Program-made: the position numbers and the translations under genes | Assembly: GCA_007858575.1 (NCBI GenBank) | Contig: CP042279.1 | Coordinates: 2,108,001 to 2,172,000, forward strand | Length of the DNA: 64,000 nucleotides | Source of the DNA: Streptomyces sp. WAC08241 | Lineage (GTDB): Bacteria; Actinomycetota; Actinomycetes; Streptomycetales; Streptomycetaceae | Direction: 5' to 3' | The notes under the pieces: model-generated | The model's database searches: none | What the model saw: the letters and a program-made list of their open reading frames with translations, nothing else | Told to the model about the DNA's origin: nothing | Part shown: positions 30,915 through 40,040 of the stretch, in pieces | Layout: each line of letters starts with the position of its first letter | How positions within the stretch are numbered: the stretch's first letter is position 1

Positions 30915-30926
30915 ACGCATATGCGT
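30915..30926. promoter_or_regulatory. Palindrome in the hydrolase/MerR divergent promoter region
   Basis: ACGCATATGCGT, a perfect 12-base palindrome in the 213-base gap between the hydrolase start (30785) and the MerR start (30999); a candidate MerR-type operator. Confidence 0.5.
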
Positions 30927-30998
30927 ACCGCGGGCGGCCGGCCGGGCGTCAGAATGGGCGCGTCCGAAGACGGTCGGTCCTTCCGGGAGGTGCGTGTC

Positions 30999-31909
30999 GT
31001 GGTGTCCGACGGCCTGTGGAGCATCGGGGAGTTGGCGGCCGGGGCGGGCGTCACCGTCAAGACCGTGCGCTACTACTCCGACCGCGGCCTGCTGCCCGAG
31101 GCGGCCCGCAGCTCCGGCGGGCACCGCCGTTACGGGCCCGAGGCGCTCGACCGGCTCCGCCTGATCCGTTCCTGCGGGCGCTCGACCTGCCGGTGCCCGA
31201 GGTCGAACGGGTCCTCGACCGGGACGGCGTGCCGTCGGAGGTCCTCGCGGACCGGCTGCGGGACGTCGGCTCCCGACTGGCCGCGCTGCGCTGGCAGGAG
31301 GCCGCCCTGCGGTCGCTCCAGGAGTGCCCCGCCGGGGAACGCGCGGACCGGGCGCGGCTGCTCGGCGCCGTGCCCGCGCCGCCCGGCACGGACGCCCTGG
31401 TCCGGTTCTGGCGCCGGATCCTGCCGGTGGGGCTCCCGGGCCGGACGGTGTCCCTGGTCCTGGACTCGGTGGTGCTGCCGCCCCCGGCGGAGCCGAGCCC
31501 CGCGCGCGTACGGGACTTCGCCGAGCTGCACGCGCTCGCCTCCGGCCCGTTCCCCGGCGCCGCGTGCCGGAGCGCGCAGCCGCTGCCGGAGGGCACGTAC
31601 CGGCCGGACGTGCTGTACGAGGGCCTGGCCGAGGCGTACGCGCTGGCCGAGGCGGAGGCCCGGACCGGGCGGGCTGGCGGCGCCCTGGACTGCTTCGTCT
31701 CCGCGTACGCCGCCGCGCAGGGCGTACGGGACACCCCGGCCTTCCGGCGCGGTCTCGTCCCCGTGCTCGACCGGGGCGACAGCGTCCTGATCCGGCGGTA
31801 CTGGAAGCTCGCCGCCGGCCTGTTCGCGCCGGGCGAGCCGGTCCTCGGCCTCCTCCACCACCGCCTCTCCCTCGCCCTCCGCCGCGAGGTCGAGGGTCAC
31901 GCGGTCTGA
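30999..31909 (+). CDS. MerR-family transcriptional regulator
   Basis: About 303 codons. GTG 30999 chosen for GGGAGG 8 bases upstream. The winged-helix reads LWSIGELAAGAGVTVKTVRY with GGHRRYGPEAL, then a coiled dimerisation helix (ADRLRDVGSRLAALRWQEAA). The long C-terminal domain (residues about 120-300, DALVRFWRRILPVGLPGR ...) is an effector or regulatory domain I do not recognise. One frame shift near 31170. Probably controls the divergent hydrolase pair. Confidence 0.85.
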
Positions 31910-31969
31910 CGGACCCGCGCCCGGGACCCGATCTGGGCCCGGGCCGGCTCCCCGCCCGGCTCACCTGAT

Positions 31970-31991
31970 CCGGAGCCGGACCCGGCTCCGG
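31970..31991. terminator. Terminator after MerR gene
   Basis: CCGGAGCCGG-AC-CCGGCTCCGG, a perfect 10-base-pair stem with a 2-base tip, 61 bases after the stop. The rest of 31910-32166 shows no gene. Confidence 0.7.
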
Positions 31992-32166
31992 ACGCGCGCC
32001 CCGATCCGCATCCTGGGCCGCCGACCGTCCACGGGGTGGGCGGCCGGGTGGCGGAACTCCCTGCCGCTCCGACGTACCCCCAGGTCAGAGGCCGTACGGA
32101 GGCTTCACCGGGTGACGCAATGTTGCGGCAACACCACCGGGCCGGCCCGCCGCCACGTTCCGTGCC

Positions 32167-32507
32167 ATGCCCACCGAACCCGCTCCCGCCGCCGGCGCCT
32201 CCGGGCGGACCGGGCGCGGCAGCTCGCCGACCTGCTGCGCCACCAGATCCCGGCGGGCGGCTTCCCGGCGGGGTCCTCCCCTGGAGGACGTCATCGCGGC
32301 CGACTACCGGACCGGCCGCAACGCCGTGCGGCGGCCGTCAACGCCGACGCGCACTCCGCCGCCGTGCTCCAGGCCCCGCACGGGGCGGCCGTCCTGATGC
32401 TGGAGCGGCTGACCCGCCTGCCCGACGGCCGGCCGGTGGCCCTGGAGTTCATCCGCTTCCGCGGCGACCGCATCACCATGAGCGGCGTCCTGCGCCGCGC
32501 CCTCTGA
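32167..32507 (+). pseudogene. GntR-family regulator remnant with internal deletion
   Basis: About 114 codons where the GntR/HutC family has about 240. The N-terminal half of a GntR winged helix (RQLADLLRHQIPAGGFPAG, LPLEDVIAADYRTGRNAVR) runs directly into the last third of a UTRA effector domain (AAVLMLERLTRLPDGRPV, ALEFIRFRGDRITM). The wing of the DNA-binding domain and the first two thirds of UTRA are missing. Three frame shifts (near 32200, 32275, 32335) add to the damage. Unlikely to make a functional repressor. It precedes the ferredoxin gene it presumably once regulated. Confidence 0.7.
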
Positions 32508-32544
32508 ATCCTGACGACACCCCACCCGTTCCCCGGAGACAGCC

Positions 32545-32772
32545 ATGCCCCTGGTCCCCCAGCGCGCCGACGTGCCCGTGACCGTCGACGAGTCGAAGTG
32601 CATCGACGGCTGCACGCTCCGCGTCGACATGTGTCCGCTCGACTCGCTCGCGATCCGCGAGGAGGACGGCAAGGCGTACATGCACGTCGACGAGTGCTGG
32701 TACTGCGGCCCGTGCGCGGCGCGCTGCCCCACCGGCGCGGTCACCGTCAACATGCCCTACCTGCTCCGGTGA
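32545..32772 (+). CDS. 4Fe-4S ferredoxin (AprB-like, two clusters)
   Basis: Intact 75-residue protein. Cysteines fall as CIDGCTLRVDMCPLDSL and CWYCGPCAARCPTGA, two cluster-binding sets resembling the small subunit of adenylylsulfate reductase-like enzymes. CGGAGA lies just upstream of the ATG. In related actinobacterial operons such a ferredoxin partners a fumarate-reductase/AprA-like flavoprotein; none is present here, so its redox partner is missing or elsewhere. Confidence 0.85.
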   Translation: MPLVPQRADVPVTVDESKCIDGCTLRVDMCPLDSLAIREEDGKAYMHVDECWYCGPCAARCPTGAVTVNMPYLLR

Positions 32773-32786
32773 AAGGCCGAACTCCC

Positions 32787-34199
32787 ATGTCGACAAGAAG
32801 ACTTGCCCTTCCGCTCGCCCTGCTCCTGCTGCCGCTCGCCACCGCCTGCGGGTCCGGAGCCGGCGACGGGGCCGGGGCGAAGGCGGTCACGGTGACCGTC
32901 GGCTACCAGTCGAAGACCATCAACACCGTCACCGCCGGTACCCTGCTGCGCTCCCTCGGCTACTTCGAGGAGGAGCTCGCGGCGCGGGGCCGCAAGGACG
33001 GGGTCGCCTACCGGGTGAACTGGCAGGACTACGCGACCGGGGCGCCGATCACGGCGCAGATGACGGCGGGGAAGATCGACATCGGCTCGATGGGCGACTT
33101 CCCGCTGCACCTCAACGCGGCGCGCGGCAAGCAGTTCGAGCAGCCGACGCGACTGGTGTCGGTCACCGGCTGCAACCTGTGCGGCGGCCTCAACACTGTG
33201 GTGACCGCGCCCGGTTCGCCGCTGCGGTCGCTGGCGGACCTGAAGGGCCGCAAGGTGTCCACGAGCGTCGGTTCGGCCACCGACGGCACCCTGGTGCGGG
33301 CGTTCCAGCGGGCCGGGCTCGACCCGGCGAAGGACGTCCGGAAGCTCGACCAGCAGCCGAGCGTGGGCGCTTCGGCCCTGGCGGCGGGCAGCGTCGACGC
33401 GCTGTCCCGGTTCGTCGCCCGGCCGGGCCTGCTCGCCTTCCAGGGCCGGGCGACGGCGCTGTACGACGGGGCCGAGCTGGACCTGCCGACCTTCCACGGC
33501 GTCACCGTGCGGGAGAGGTTCGCGAAGGAGCGGCCGGCGGTGCCCGACGCGTTCCTGCGCGCGCAGCGGCGGGCCACGGACGAGCTGCGCGCCCGGCCGG
33601 TCGCGTCCGCCGAGTCGGTGGCGGAGGAGACCGGGCTGCCCGCCGAGGCGGTCCACCTCTGCAACGGCGCCCGGGGCATCGCCACCTTCGACCCGGCGCT
33701 CCGTCCCGAGCTGGTGGCCGCGCTCCGGGAGGACGTACCGGTCCTGGCGGCGGCCGGTCTGGTGAAGGAGAAGGAGGTCGACGTGGACGCCTTCGTCGAC
33801 CCGGCCCCGCCGGCGCGGGCCGCCGCCGACTCGGCGCGCGAGGTGCGGGTCGCGGTGGCCCGGGGTCTCGCGGCCGTGCGCGACCCCCGGCCCGGGCCGC
33901 TGGCGCCGCTGCTCGACGACGCCGGTCCGCTGGTCGGGGGCGCCGCGCTCGACGCCCCCGTCTGGCAGGTGCGGGCCGGGGCGGCGACCGCGCTCCGGGC
34001 GGCCCCGTCCGCCCTCGCCGTACCGGCCCTGGCTCCGGTGCTCGCGGACGGGAACGCGGACGTGCGGAAGGCGGCCGTCCTCTCGCTCCTCGCCCACCGG
34101 GAGGACCCGGCGGCCGGGGCCGCCCCGGCCGGGGCGGCCGACGACCCCGGCGCGGACGTCCGCGCCTACGCGGCCCGGGCGGCGCACGCGGTCCGCTGA
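32787..34199 (+). CDS. ABC substrate-binding lipoprotein (SsuA/TauA-like) fused to HEAT repeats
   Basis: Intact 470-residue frame. A lipoprotein signal (LALLLLPLATACGSG, lipobox Cys near residue 22) is followed by a type 2 binding-protein fold for sulfonate/nitrate-like ligands (VTVTVGYQSKTINTVTAG, LADLKGRKVSTSVGSATDG). From about residue 345 the sequence changes to Ala/Val-rich HEAT-type helices (REVRVAVARGLAAVRDPR, WQVRAGAATALRAAP, DVRKAAVLSLLAH). A HEAT domain outside the membrane on a binding protein is odd. No permease or ATPase gene follows. It may be a real fusion or the join of two genes by deletion. Confidence 0.8.
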   Translation: MSTRRLALPLALLLLPLATACGSGAGDGAGAKAVTVTVGYQSKTINTVTAGTLLRSLGYFEEELAARGRKDGVAYRVNWQDYATGAPITAQMTAGKIDIGSMGDFPLHLNAARGKQFEQPTRLVSVTGCNLCGGLNTVVTAPGSPLRSLADLKGRKVSTSVGSATDGTLVRAFQRAGLDPAKDVRKLDQQPSVGASALAAGSVDALSRFVARPGLLAFQGRATALYDGAELDLPTFHGVTVRERFAKERPAVPDAFLRAQRRATDELRARPVASAESVAEETGLPAEAVHLCNGARGIATFDPALRPELVAALREDVPVLAAAGLVKEKEVDVDAFVDPAPPARAAADSAREVRVAVARGLAAVRDPRPGPLAPLLDDAGPLVGGAALDAPVWQVRAGAATALRAAPSALAVPALAPVLADGNADVRKAAVLSLLAHREDPAAGAAPAGAADDPGADVRAYAARAAHAVR

Positions 34200-34358
34200 C
34201 CCGCGCCCCTCGGCCGGGTGGCGGTCGGCGGCACCTGGGTGAATCCGCGCATGCGGGCCGGCCGGACAGGGAAGGGGCGCACGGCGCACTCTGGACGCAG
34301 GGGGCATTCTGGTGGGACGGACGCGCTCTGGACGCAGGACGACGAGGAGGTGGCGCCG

Positions 34359-35160
34359 GTGGCCGGACCGACGATCGGGGAGGCCGTGGGAGCACCGTGC
34401 TGGCTGAACCTGTCCGCACGGGATCTCGGTACGGCGGAGCGGTTCTACGGGGCCGTGCTGGGCTGGACGTTCCGGCGGGGCGCCCTCGGGGACGGGTACG
34501 CGGTGGGCGAGCGGGACGGGGTGCCGGTGGCTGGGATCGCGGCCGTGGCGGCCGAGATGCAGGTGCCGGTGGCCTGGACGGTGTTCTTCGCCGTCGACGA
34601 CGCCGACGCGGCGGTCGGGCGGATCCGGGAGCGCGGCGGCACGGTCGGCGTGGGCCCGATGGCGTTCCCGCCCCGGGGCCGCGCGGCGCTCGCCACCGAC
34701 CCGGAGGGCGCGGCGTTCGCGGTGTGGGAGGGGCGGCGGGTGTCGCGCTGGCAGGTCGGCGAGCGGAAGGCGCCGGCCTGGTGGAGCTGCACACCCGCAA
34801 CGCGTTCGACGCGGCCGTGTTCTACGGCGGGGTGCTGAAGTGGGCGGACGGCAGCCCGCACTGCTGCGAGGTGTCGTACGAGGACGACCAGGTGGTCCTG
34901 CGGTACGAGGGGGAGGCCGTCGCCCGGCTGAACAGCGGCCCCGTCGAGTCCGCCTCCCCCGGCCGCAGTTGCGGCCGCGCTGGCTCGTCCGCTTCCGGGT
35001 GCCCGATCTGGAGGCGGCGGAGGCGGCCGCCCTGGAGCACGGCGGGGCGCTGGTCCCGGGCGGTGAGTGGGGCGGGGTGCGGCAGCCGGACGGCGGCGGG
35101 CGGCGCGCGGTGGTGCGGGACCCGGACGGGGCGCTGTTCACGCTGGAGGCGGAGGACTGA
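34359..35160 (+). CDS. Two-domain VOC (glyoxalase/bleomycin-resistance fold) protein
   Basis: About 267 codons. GTG 34359 chosen because GAGGAGG ends 8 bases before it. Two VOC modules: residues about 10-125 (CWLNLSARDLGTAERFYG ... ATDPEGAAFAVWEG) and about 145-265 (VELHTRNAFDAAVFYG ... VVRDPDGALFTLE). Resembles the Mycobacterium CFP30B-like family; no function is proven. Frame shifts lie near 34785 and 34975. Upstream (34289 and 34326) the 12-mer CTCTGGACGCAG is repeated. Confidence 0.82.
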
Positions 35161-35254
35161 GGAGGCCTGGGGCGTACCCCGGAGCGCCCGTGAGGGCCCT
35201 GGTGATCGTGTGGTCCACGGTCGCCGGGGCCCTTCGGCGTTCGGTCCGGACGGG

Positions 35255-36727
35255 TCAGGCGGGGGCTTCGGCTTCGGTTTCGGTTTCGGAGGAGGCGCGT
35301 ACGGCGGCGGGCCCGCTCCCCTCCGTCTCCACGGCGTCGGCGGCGAACCGGGCCGGGACGAGGGCGGCGACGACCGCGGCCACGAGGCCGACCCCGCAGC
35401 CGATGAGCATGGCGACGCGGAAGCCGTCCTCGGAGGGCAGCGCGTGGCCGCCGAGGGTGGAGGTCATCTGGGCGAGGACGACACCGATGACGGCGGCGGA
35501 GACGGAGGTTCCGATGGAGCGCATGAGGGTGTTGAAGCTGTTGGCCGAGGCGGTCTCCTCCTGCGGCACCGCGCCCATGATGAGCGCCGGCATGGCGCCG
35601 TAGGCGAGTCCGACGCCCGTGTTGCAGACGAGGGTGACGGCGAGCAGGCCCCAGGTGGAGTCCATCAGGGCGAGGGAGGAGCCGTAGCCGGCGGAGATGA
35701 CGAGGGCGCCGACGGAGAGCGTGACCTTGGGGCCGCGGGCGGCGGAGAGCTTGGCGCCGAGCGGGGCCAGGACCATCATCATCAGACCGGCCGGGGCCAT
35801 CCACAGGCCCATGGCCATCATCGACTGGCCCAGGCCGTAGCCGGTGGCCTCGGGGAGCTGGAAGAGCTGGGGACGACCAGGGACTGGGCGTACATGGCGA
35901 AGCCGACCAGGACCGAGGCGGCGTTGGTCATGAGGACGACGGGCCGGGCGGTGACCCGCAGGTCGACGAGGGGTCGGGGTACGGAGCTCCCACACGCCCC
36001 AGGCGAGCAGGACGACGACCGCGGCGGCGAAGAGGCCGAGGGTGGTGGCGCTGCCCCAGCCCCAGCTCGCGCCCTTGGAGACGGCGAGCAGCAGGGCGAC
36101 GAGGCCGGTGCCGAGGCCGAGCGCGCCGGGCAGGTCGAAGCGGCCGGGGGCGGTGGCGCGGCGGCCGGCGGGGACGAGGCGCCGGATCAGGACGCCGACG
36201 AGGAGGCTGAGGCCGGCGGCGACCCAGAAGAGGACGCGCCAGTCGGTGTTCTCGGCGACGGCGGCGGAGAAGGGCAGGCCGAGGGCGCCGACGCCCATCG
36301 AGGCGCTCATGAGGGCGATGGAGCCGCCCAGCCTCTCCGGCGGGAGGATGTCGCGGAGCAGGCTGATCCCGAGGGGGACGACGCCCATGCCGAGGCTCCT
36401 GGAGGCCGCGTCCGACGATCATCGGGACGACGGAGGAGGCGAGCGCGCAGACGACCGAGCCGGCGACGAGCGGGACCACGGAGACGAGCAGGACCCGCCG
36501 CTTGCCGAGGGTGTCGCCGAGGCGGCCGGCGACGGGGGTGGCGACGGCGCCCGCGAGGAGGGTGGCGGTGATCACCCAGGAGGCGTTGGACGCGGTGGTG
36601 TCGAGCAGCCGGGGAGGTCGCCGATGAGCGGCACCACCAGGGTCTGCATGAGTGCGGCCACGATGCCCGCGAGCGCGAGGACGCCGACGACGCCTCCGGG
36701 TCGGGCGTCGGGCTTGGAGCCGTCCAC
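35255..36727 (-). CDS. MFS drug efflux transporter (DHA2/EmrB-QacA type)
   Basis: Inner-membrane proton antiporter of about 490 codons from GTG 36727 (GGGAG 6 bases before). Many hydrophobic helices; family text includes SWVITATLLAGAVATPVAGR and LGDTLGKRRVLL (motif A), MGVVPLGISLLRDI, WRVLFWVAAGLSLLVG, and NSFNTLMRSIGTSVSAAVIG (late helix motif). The C-tail is acidic and Thr-rich (SSETETEAEAPA). Frame shifts lie near 36610, 36395 and 35950-35870. Divergent from a MarR-type gene across a 109-base repeat-rich promoter region, a classic local repressor/exporter pair. Confidence 0.9.
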
Positions 36728-36759
36728 GTGTTTCTCCCTGGTTTTCACGACGATGCGTA

Positions 36760-36806
36760 TGCATCATGCACATGCATTGCCTAATGCACAAGCCGTGCAT
36801 GATGCA
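36760..36806. promoter_or_regulatory. Inverted repeat in the MFS/MarR divergent promoter
   Basis: TGCATCATGCA (36760-36770) is repeated in inverted form as TGCATGATGCA (36796-36806), with more TGCA-containing words between (ACATGCATTG, TAATGCAC). The stretch is far less GC-rich than its surroundings. A likely MarR operator controlling both genes. Confidence 0.72.
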
Positions 36807-36836
36807 CATCGCATCGCCGCGGGAGAGAATGTCCCC

Positions 36837-37327
36837 ATGGACAAGCCCGTGGACGACCCCGTGGACAAGCTCGTGGACAAGCCCACCCACCTGGTCGAGT
36901 TCGAGACCATGCTGCTCGGCCGGCACGCGCACCTGTACGCGCCCCGCTCCCGGGCGGGCGGCGGGCAGCTCGACCGCAGCGCGTACGTCCTGCTCAGCCG
37001 CATCCGGATGCACGGACCGATGTCCATCGGCTAGCTCAGCGAGGCCTTCGGCCTCGACGCCTCCACCCTCAACCGGCAGACCGCCGCGATGCTGCGCGCC
37101 GGCGTCGTGGAGCGCATCCCCGACCCGGACGGCGGCATCGCCCGCAAGTTCCGCATCACGGAGGAGGGCGAACGCCGCCTGGAGGCCGACCGGGCCTCGA
37201 ACATCGCGGGCCTGGAACGCGTGATGGAGCACTGGTCCCCGAGGACGTCTCCCGCTTCGCCGCCTTCCTGGAACGCTTCAACCGCGACATCGAACGCCTG
37301 GAGGGCCGCCCCTGGCCGCGTCCCTGA
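36837..37327 (+). pseudogene. MarR-family regulator with in-frame TAG
   Basis: About 163 codons. ATG 36837 with GGGAGAG 9 bases upstream; an Asp/Lys/Pro repeat leader (DKPVDDPVDKLVDKP) then LVEFETMLLGRHAHLY and a MarR winged helix (LSRIRMHGPMSIG-stop-LSEAFGLDASTLNRQTAAML). At 37032 a TAG stands exactly where MarR proteins have Gln in 'xxLSE' text, so a CAG to TAG change is likely. The same frame continues coherently after it. A separate frame shift near 37236 precedes the end RPWPRP. If real, the truncated product lacks the recognition helix and the exporter would be derepressed. Confidence 0.8.
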
Positions 37328-37369
37328 ACGGGGAGGCGGGGTTAGCGGACGTTCCCGCTCCCCCAGGAC

Positions 37370-37842
37370 GTGGTGGACGTGGGCGGCGGCAACACGGCGA
37401 ACCCGCTCGCGGTCCGGCGGGTCCACGGCGTGGACCGGCTGCCGCGGGAGGCGTACGGGCGCGGGACCCTGCTGTGCGGCATCAGCGCCGGCGCCAACTG
37501 CCGGGCCGAGGGCTCCCACACCGACTCCTTCGGGCCGCTGACCCATCTGCCCGACGGACTCGGGCTGTTGCCCGGATCGGTCTGCCCCACTACGACAGCG
37601 AGCCCGGCCGTCGTTCCTCCTACCGGGCCGCCGTGTCCACCGGCGCGCTCGCGGCGGGCTGGGCACTGGAGGACGGCGTCGGGGTTCTCTTCGCGGACGG
37701 GCGGCCGGACGCACGGCCCGGGCAGGCGCCGGTCCGGACCTGGAAAGGGCGGGAGGCGCCCCCGGAGCGGAGGGCCCGTACCGTCTTCCGTTTCTCCCCC
37801 GCCGGACATCCGTCCAGGAAATCCGGCCTTCCGGCGCCATAG
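37370..37842 (+). pseudogene. 5'-truncated S51 peptidase E/cyanophycinase-like remnant
   Basis: The text DVGGGNTANPLAVRRVHGVD, LLCGISAGANCRAEG (nucleophile Ser elbow), HTDSFGPL, LGLLPGS and, after a shift near 37590, CPHYDSE and GWALEDGVGVLFADG is the middle and end of a dipeptidase E-type protein. The first 80 or so residues of the family are absent: the preceding gene ends only about 45 bases earlier. The last 50 residues (from 37700) look unlike the family. Probably non-functional. Confidence 0.7.
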
Positions 37843-37978
37843 GTCAACAGTACGTAACGCGAACACGCTTCTCGGACAGAACACTTCCTTCCGGGGAGCG
37901 ATTCTGGGATCTTGCGTCCACCCCACATCACAGGGCCCGGCCGGCGCCACAGGCGCCACCGGGCCATCGGAGGACGCA

Positions 37979-39817
37979 ATGTTTTCCTCATATCCGGCCG
38001 GACGGCCGGCCGGTCGAGAACCTCGGCCACAGCCGTCGCGGCCCTCGGCACGATCATGGCGCTCGCCACCCCCGCCGGACTCGCCCACGCAGCAACGTCG
38101 GACGCCGCGCCCGTCGCGGCCCGTTCGACGGGGACGAGCACGGCCGGCACCGCGCAGGCGGCCCCGCCGCCGCCCCGGCCGCCTGGGCCGCGGGCACCCG
38201 CGCGTACCTGGTGATCACGGCCCCCGGCGGCACCGCCGCCGTGACCGGCGCCGTGGCCACCAAGGGCGGTTCGGTCTTCGCGACCTACGACGCGATCGGC
38301 GTGATCGTGGCGCACTCGACGTCCGCGACGTTCGCCGCCTCGATGCGCACGGTCTCCGGCGTCCAGCAGGTCGGCGCGACCCGGACGTCCGACGTCCCGG
38401 CCGACGCGTACAACCCGGCCCTCCCGGCCAACCCGTCGCAGTCGACGACCACGCTCACGGAGTCCAACCGCTGGGACATGACGCAGATCAAGGCCGACCA
38501 GGCCTGGGCCGTCACCACCGGTTCGGCGTCGGTGAAGGTCGGCGTCCTGGACACCGGCGTCGACGACCAGCACCAGGACATCGCGCCCAACTTCAACGCC
38601 GCCGACTCGGCCTCCTGCGCCTACGGCAAGGCGGACACGCGGGCGGGCGCCTGGCGGGACGTCGACACCCACGGCACGCACGTCGCCGGCACGATCGCGG
38701 CCGCCAAGAACGGCAAGGGCGTCGTCGGCGTCGCGCCGGGCGTGAAGATCTCCTCGGTCCGCATCGCGGAGCCGAACAGCACGCTGTTCTTCGCGGAGAA
38801 CACGATCTGCGGCTTCGTCTGGGCCGGTGACCACGGCTTCAAGGTCACCAACAACAGCTACTACACGGACCCGTGGCAGTTCAACTGCCCGGACAACCTG
38901 GACCAGGCCGCCATCATCGAGGGCGTCCGCCGGGCTCAGGAGTACGCCGAGGGCAAGGGCTCGCTCCAGGTCGCCGCCGCCGGCAACTCCAACTACGACC
39001 TGGCGAACAAGACGACCGACTCCGAGAGCCCCAACGACTCGACGCCGGTCACCCGCACCATCACCAACGCCTGCATCGACATCCCGACCGAGCTGCCGGG
39101 CGTCGTGACCGTGGCCGCGCAGGGCAACGGCGGCGCCAAGGCCTCGTACTCGAACTTCGGCAACGGCGTCATCGACGTCGCGGCCCCCGGCGGCGACGGC
39201 TCCTCCGGTGTCTACTCGACGCTCCCGGGCGGCAAGTACGGCAACATGAACGGCACCTCGATGGCCTCCCCGCACGTGGCCGGCGTCGCGGCGCTGATCG
39301 CGAGCGTGAACCCGTCCTTCACCCCGGCGCAGATCCGGGACCAGCTCGGCGTCCAGGCGACCGACAGGGCCTGCCCGTCGGACACCCGCTGCAAGGGCAC
39401 CGCGACCAAGAACGGCTTCTTCGGCGAGGGCTCGGTCGACGCCCTGAAGGCCGTCGGCGGCTCGACCCCGCCGCCTGGAAGTACTTCGAGAACCTGACGG
39501 ACGTCACGGTTCCCGACAACACCACGGTGGAGAGCCCGATCACGGTCAGCGGCGTGACCGGCAACGCGCCGGCCGCCCTCAAGGTGGGCGTGGACGTCAA
39601 GCACACGTACATCGGTGACCTGAAGGTCGACCTGGTGGCCCCGGACGGCAGCGTCTACACGCTGCACAACCGGACCGGCGGCAGCGCGGACAACATCGTC
39701 CAGACCTACACCGTCAACGCCTCGTCCGAGGTGGCGAACGGGGTCTGGAAGCTGCGCGTGAACGACAACGCGAGCCAGGACTCGGGCAAGATCGACGCCT
39801 GGAACCTGACCTTCTGA
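37979..39817 (+). CDS. Secreted subtilisin-like S8 protease with P/homo-B domain
   Basis: About 613 codons. ATG 37979 with GGAGGA 5-6 bases upstream; signal peptide (ATAVAALGTIMALATPAGLA) then an I9-like pro-domain (VITAPGGTAAVTGAVATKGG). The catalytic domain shows Asp (VGVLDTGVDDQH), His (DTHGTHVAGTIAA), oxyanion Asn region (VTNNSYY) and Ser (MNGTSMASPHVAG). A C-terminal proprotein-convertase P domain follows (VTVPDNTTVESPITVSGV, KHTYIGDLKVDLVAPDGS, ENDNA-like VNDNASQDSGKIDAWNL). Frame shifts lie near 38010, 38175 and 39475. Exported protease for protein scavenging or activation of other exoenzymes. Confidence 0.92.
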
Positions 39818-39835
39818 CACCGCGCGACTCCCTTG

Positions 39836-39868
39836 ACGGGGCCGGAGCCGCCTCGGCTCCGGCCCCGT
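39836..39868 (+). terminator. Strong terminator after the S8 protease gene
   Basis: ACGGGGCCGGAGCCG and CGGCTCCGGCCCCGT form a perfect 15-base-pair stem with a CCT loop, 18 bases after the stop. Confidence 0.9.
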
Positions 39869-39936
39869 TCGCGTGCGCCCGAGAAGGGGCTCGCGCGCGT
39901 GCGCCGGAGAGGTTTCGGAAACAAGTCCTTACCGAG

Positions 39937-40006
39937 GGGTAGGCCTACCCGGGCACCTTGCTATACGTTCCGTCTAACAAGCTTGCTAGACGGGACGTCT
40001 AACAAG
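39937..40006. promoter_or_regulatory. Palindrome-rich operator region upstream of the AurF-like gene
   Basis: Contains a perfect 14-base palindrome GGGTAGGCCTACCC (39937-39950), a 32-base inverted repeat CGTTCCGTCTAACAAG / CTTGCTAGACGGGACG (39966-39997, two mismatches) and a second direct copy of CGTCTAACAAG at 39996-40006 that makes a further TAGACG-GGA-CGTCTA palindrome. TetR-type regulators bind such sites. No TetR gene is in the neighbourhood. Confidence 0.72.
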
Positions 40007-40040
40007 CCTCCGAGTCGATCGCGACCCAAGGAGCCGCACC

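Noticed and set aside
32545..34199. Complete sulfonate or adenylylsulfate-type uptake and reduction operon
   Set aside because: No permease, ATPase or flavoprotein gene is present; only the ferredoxin and the binding protein remain.
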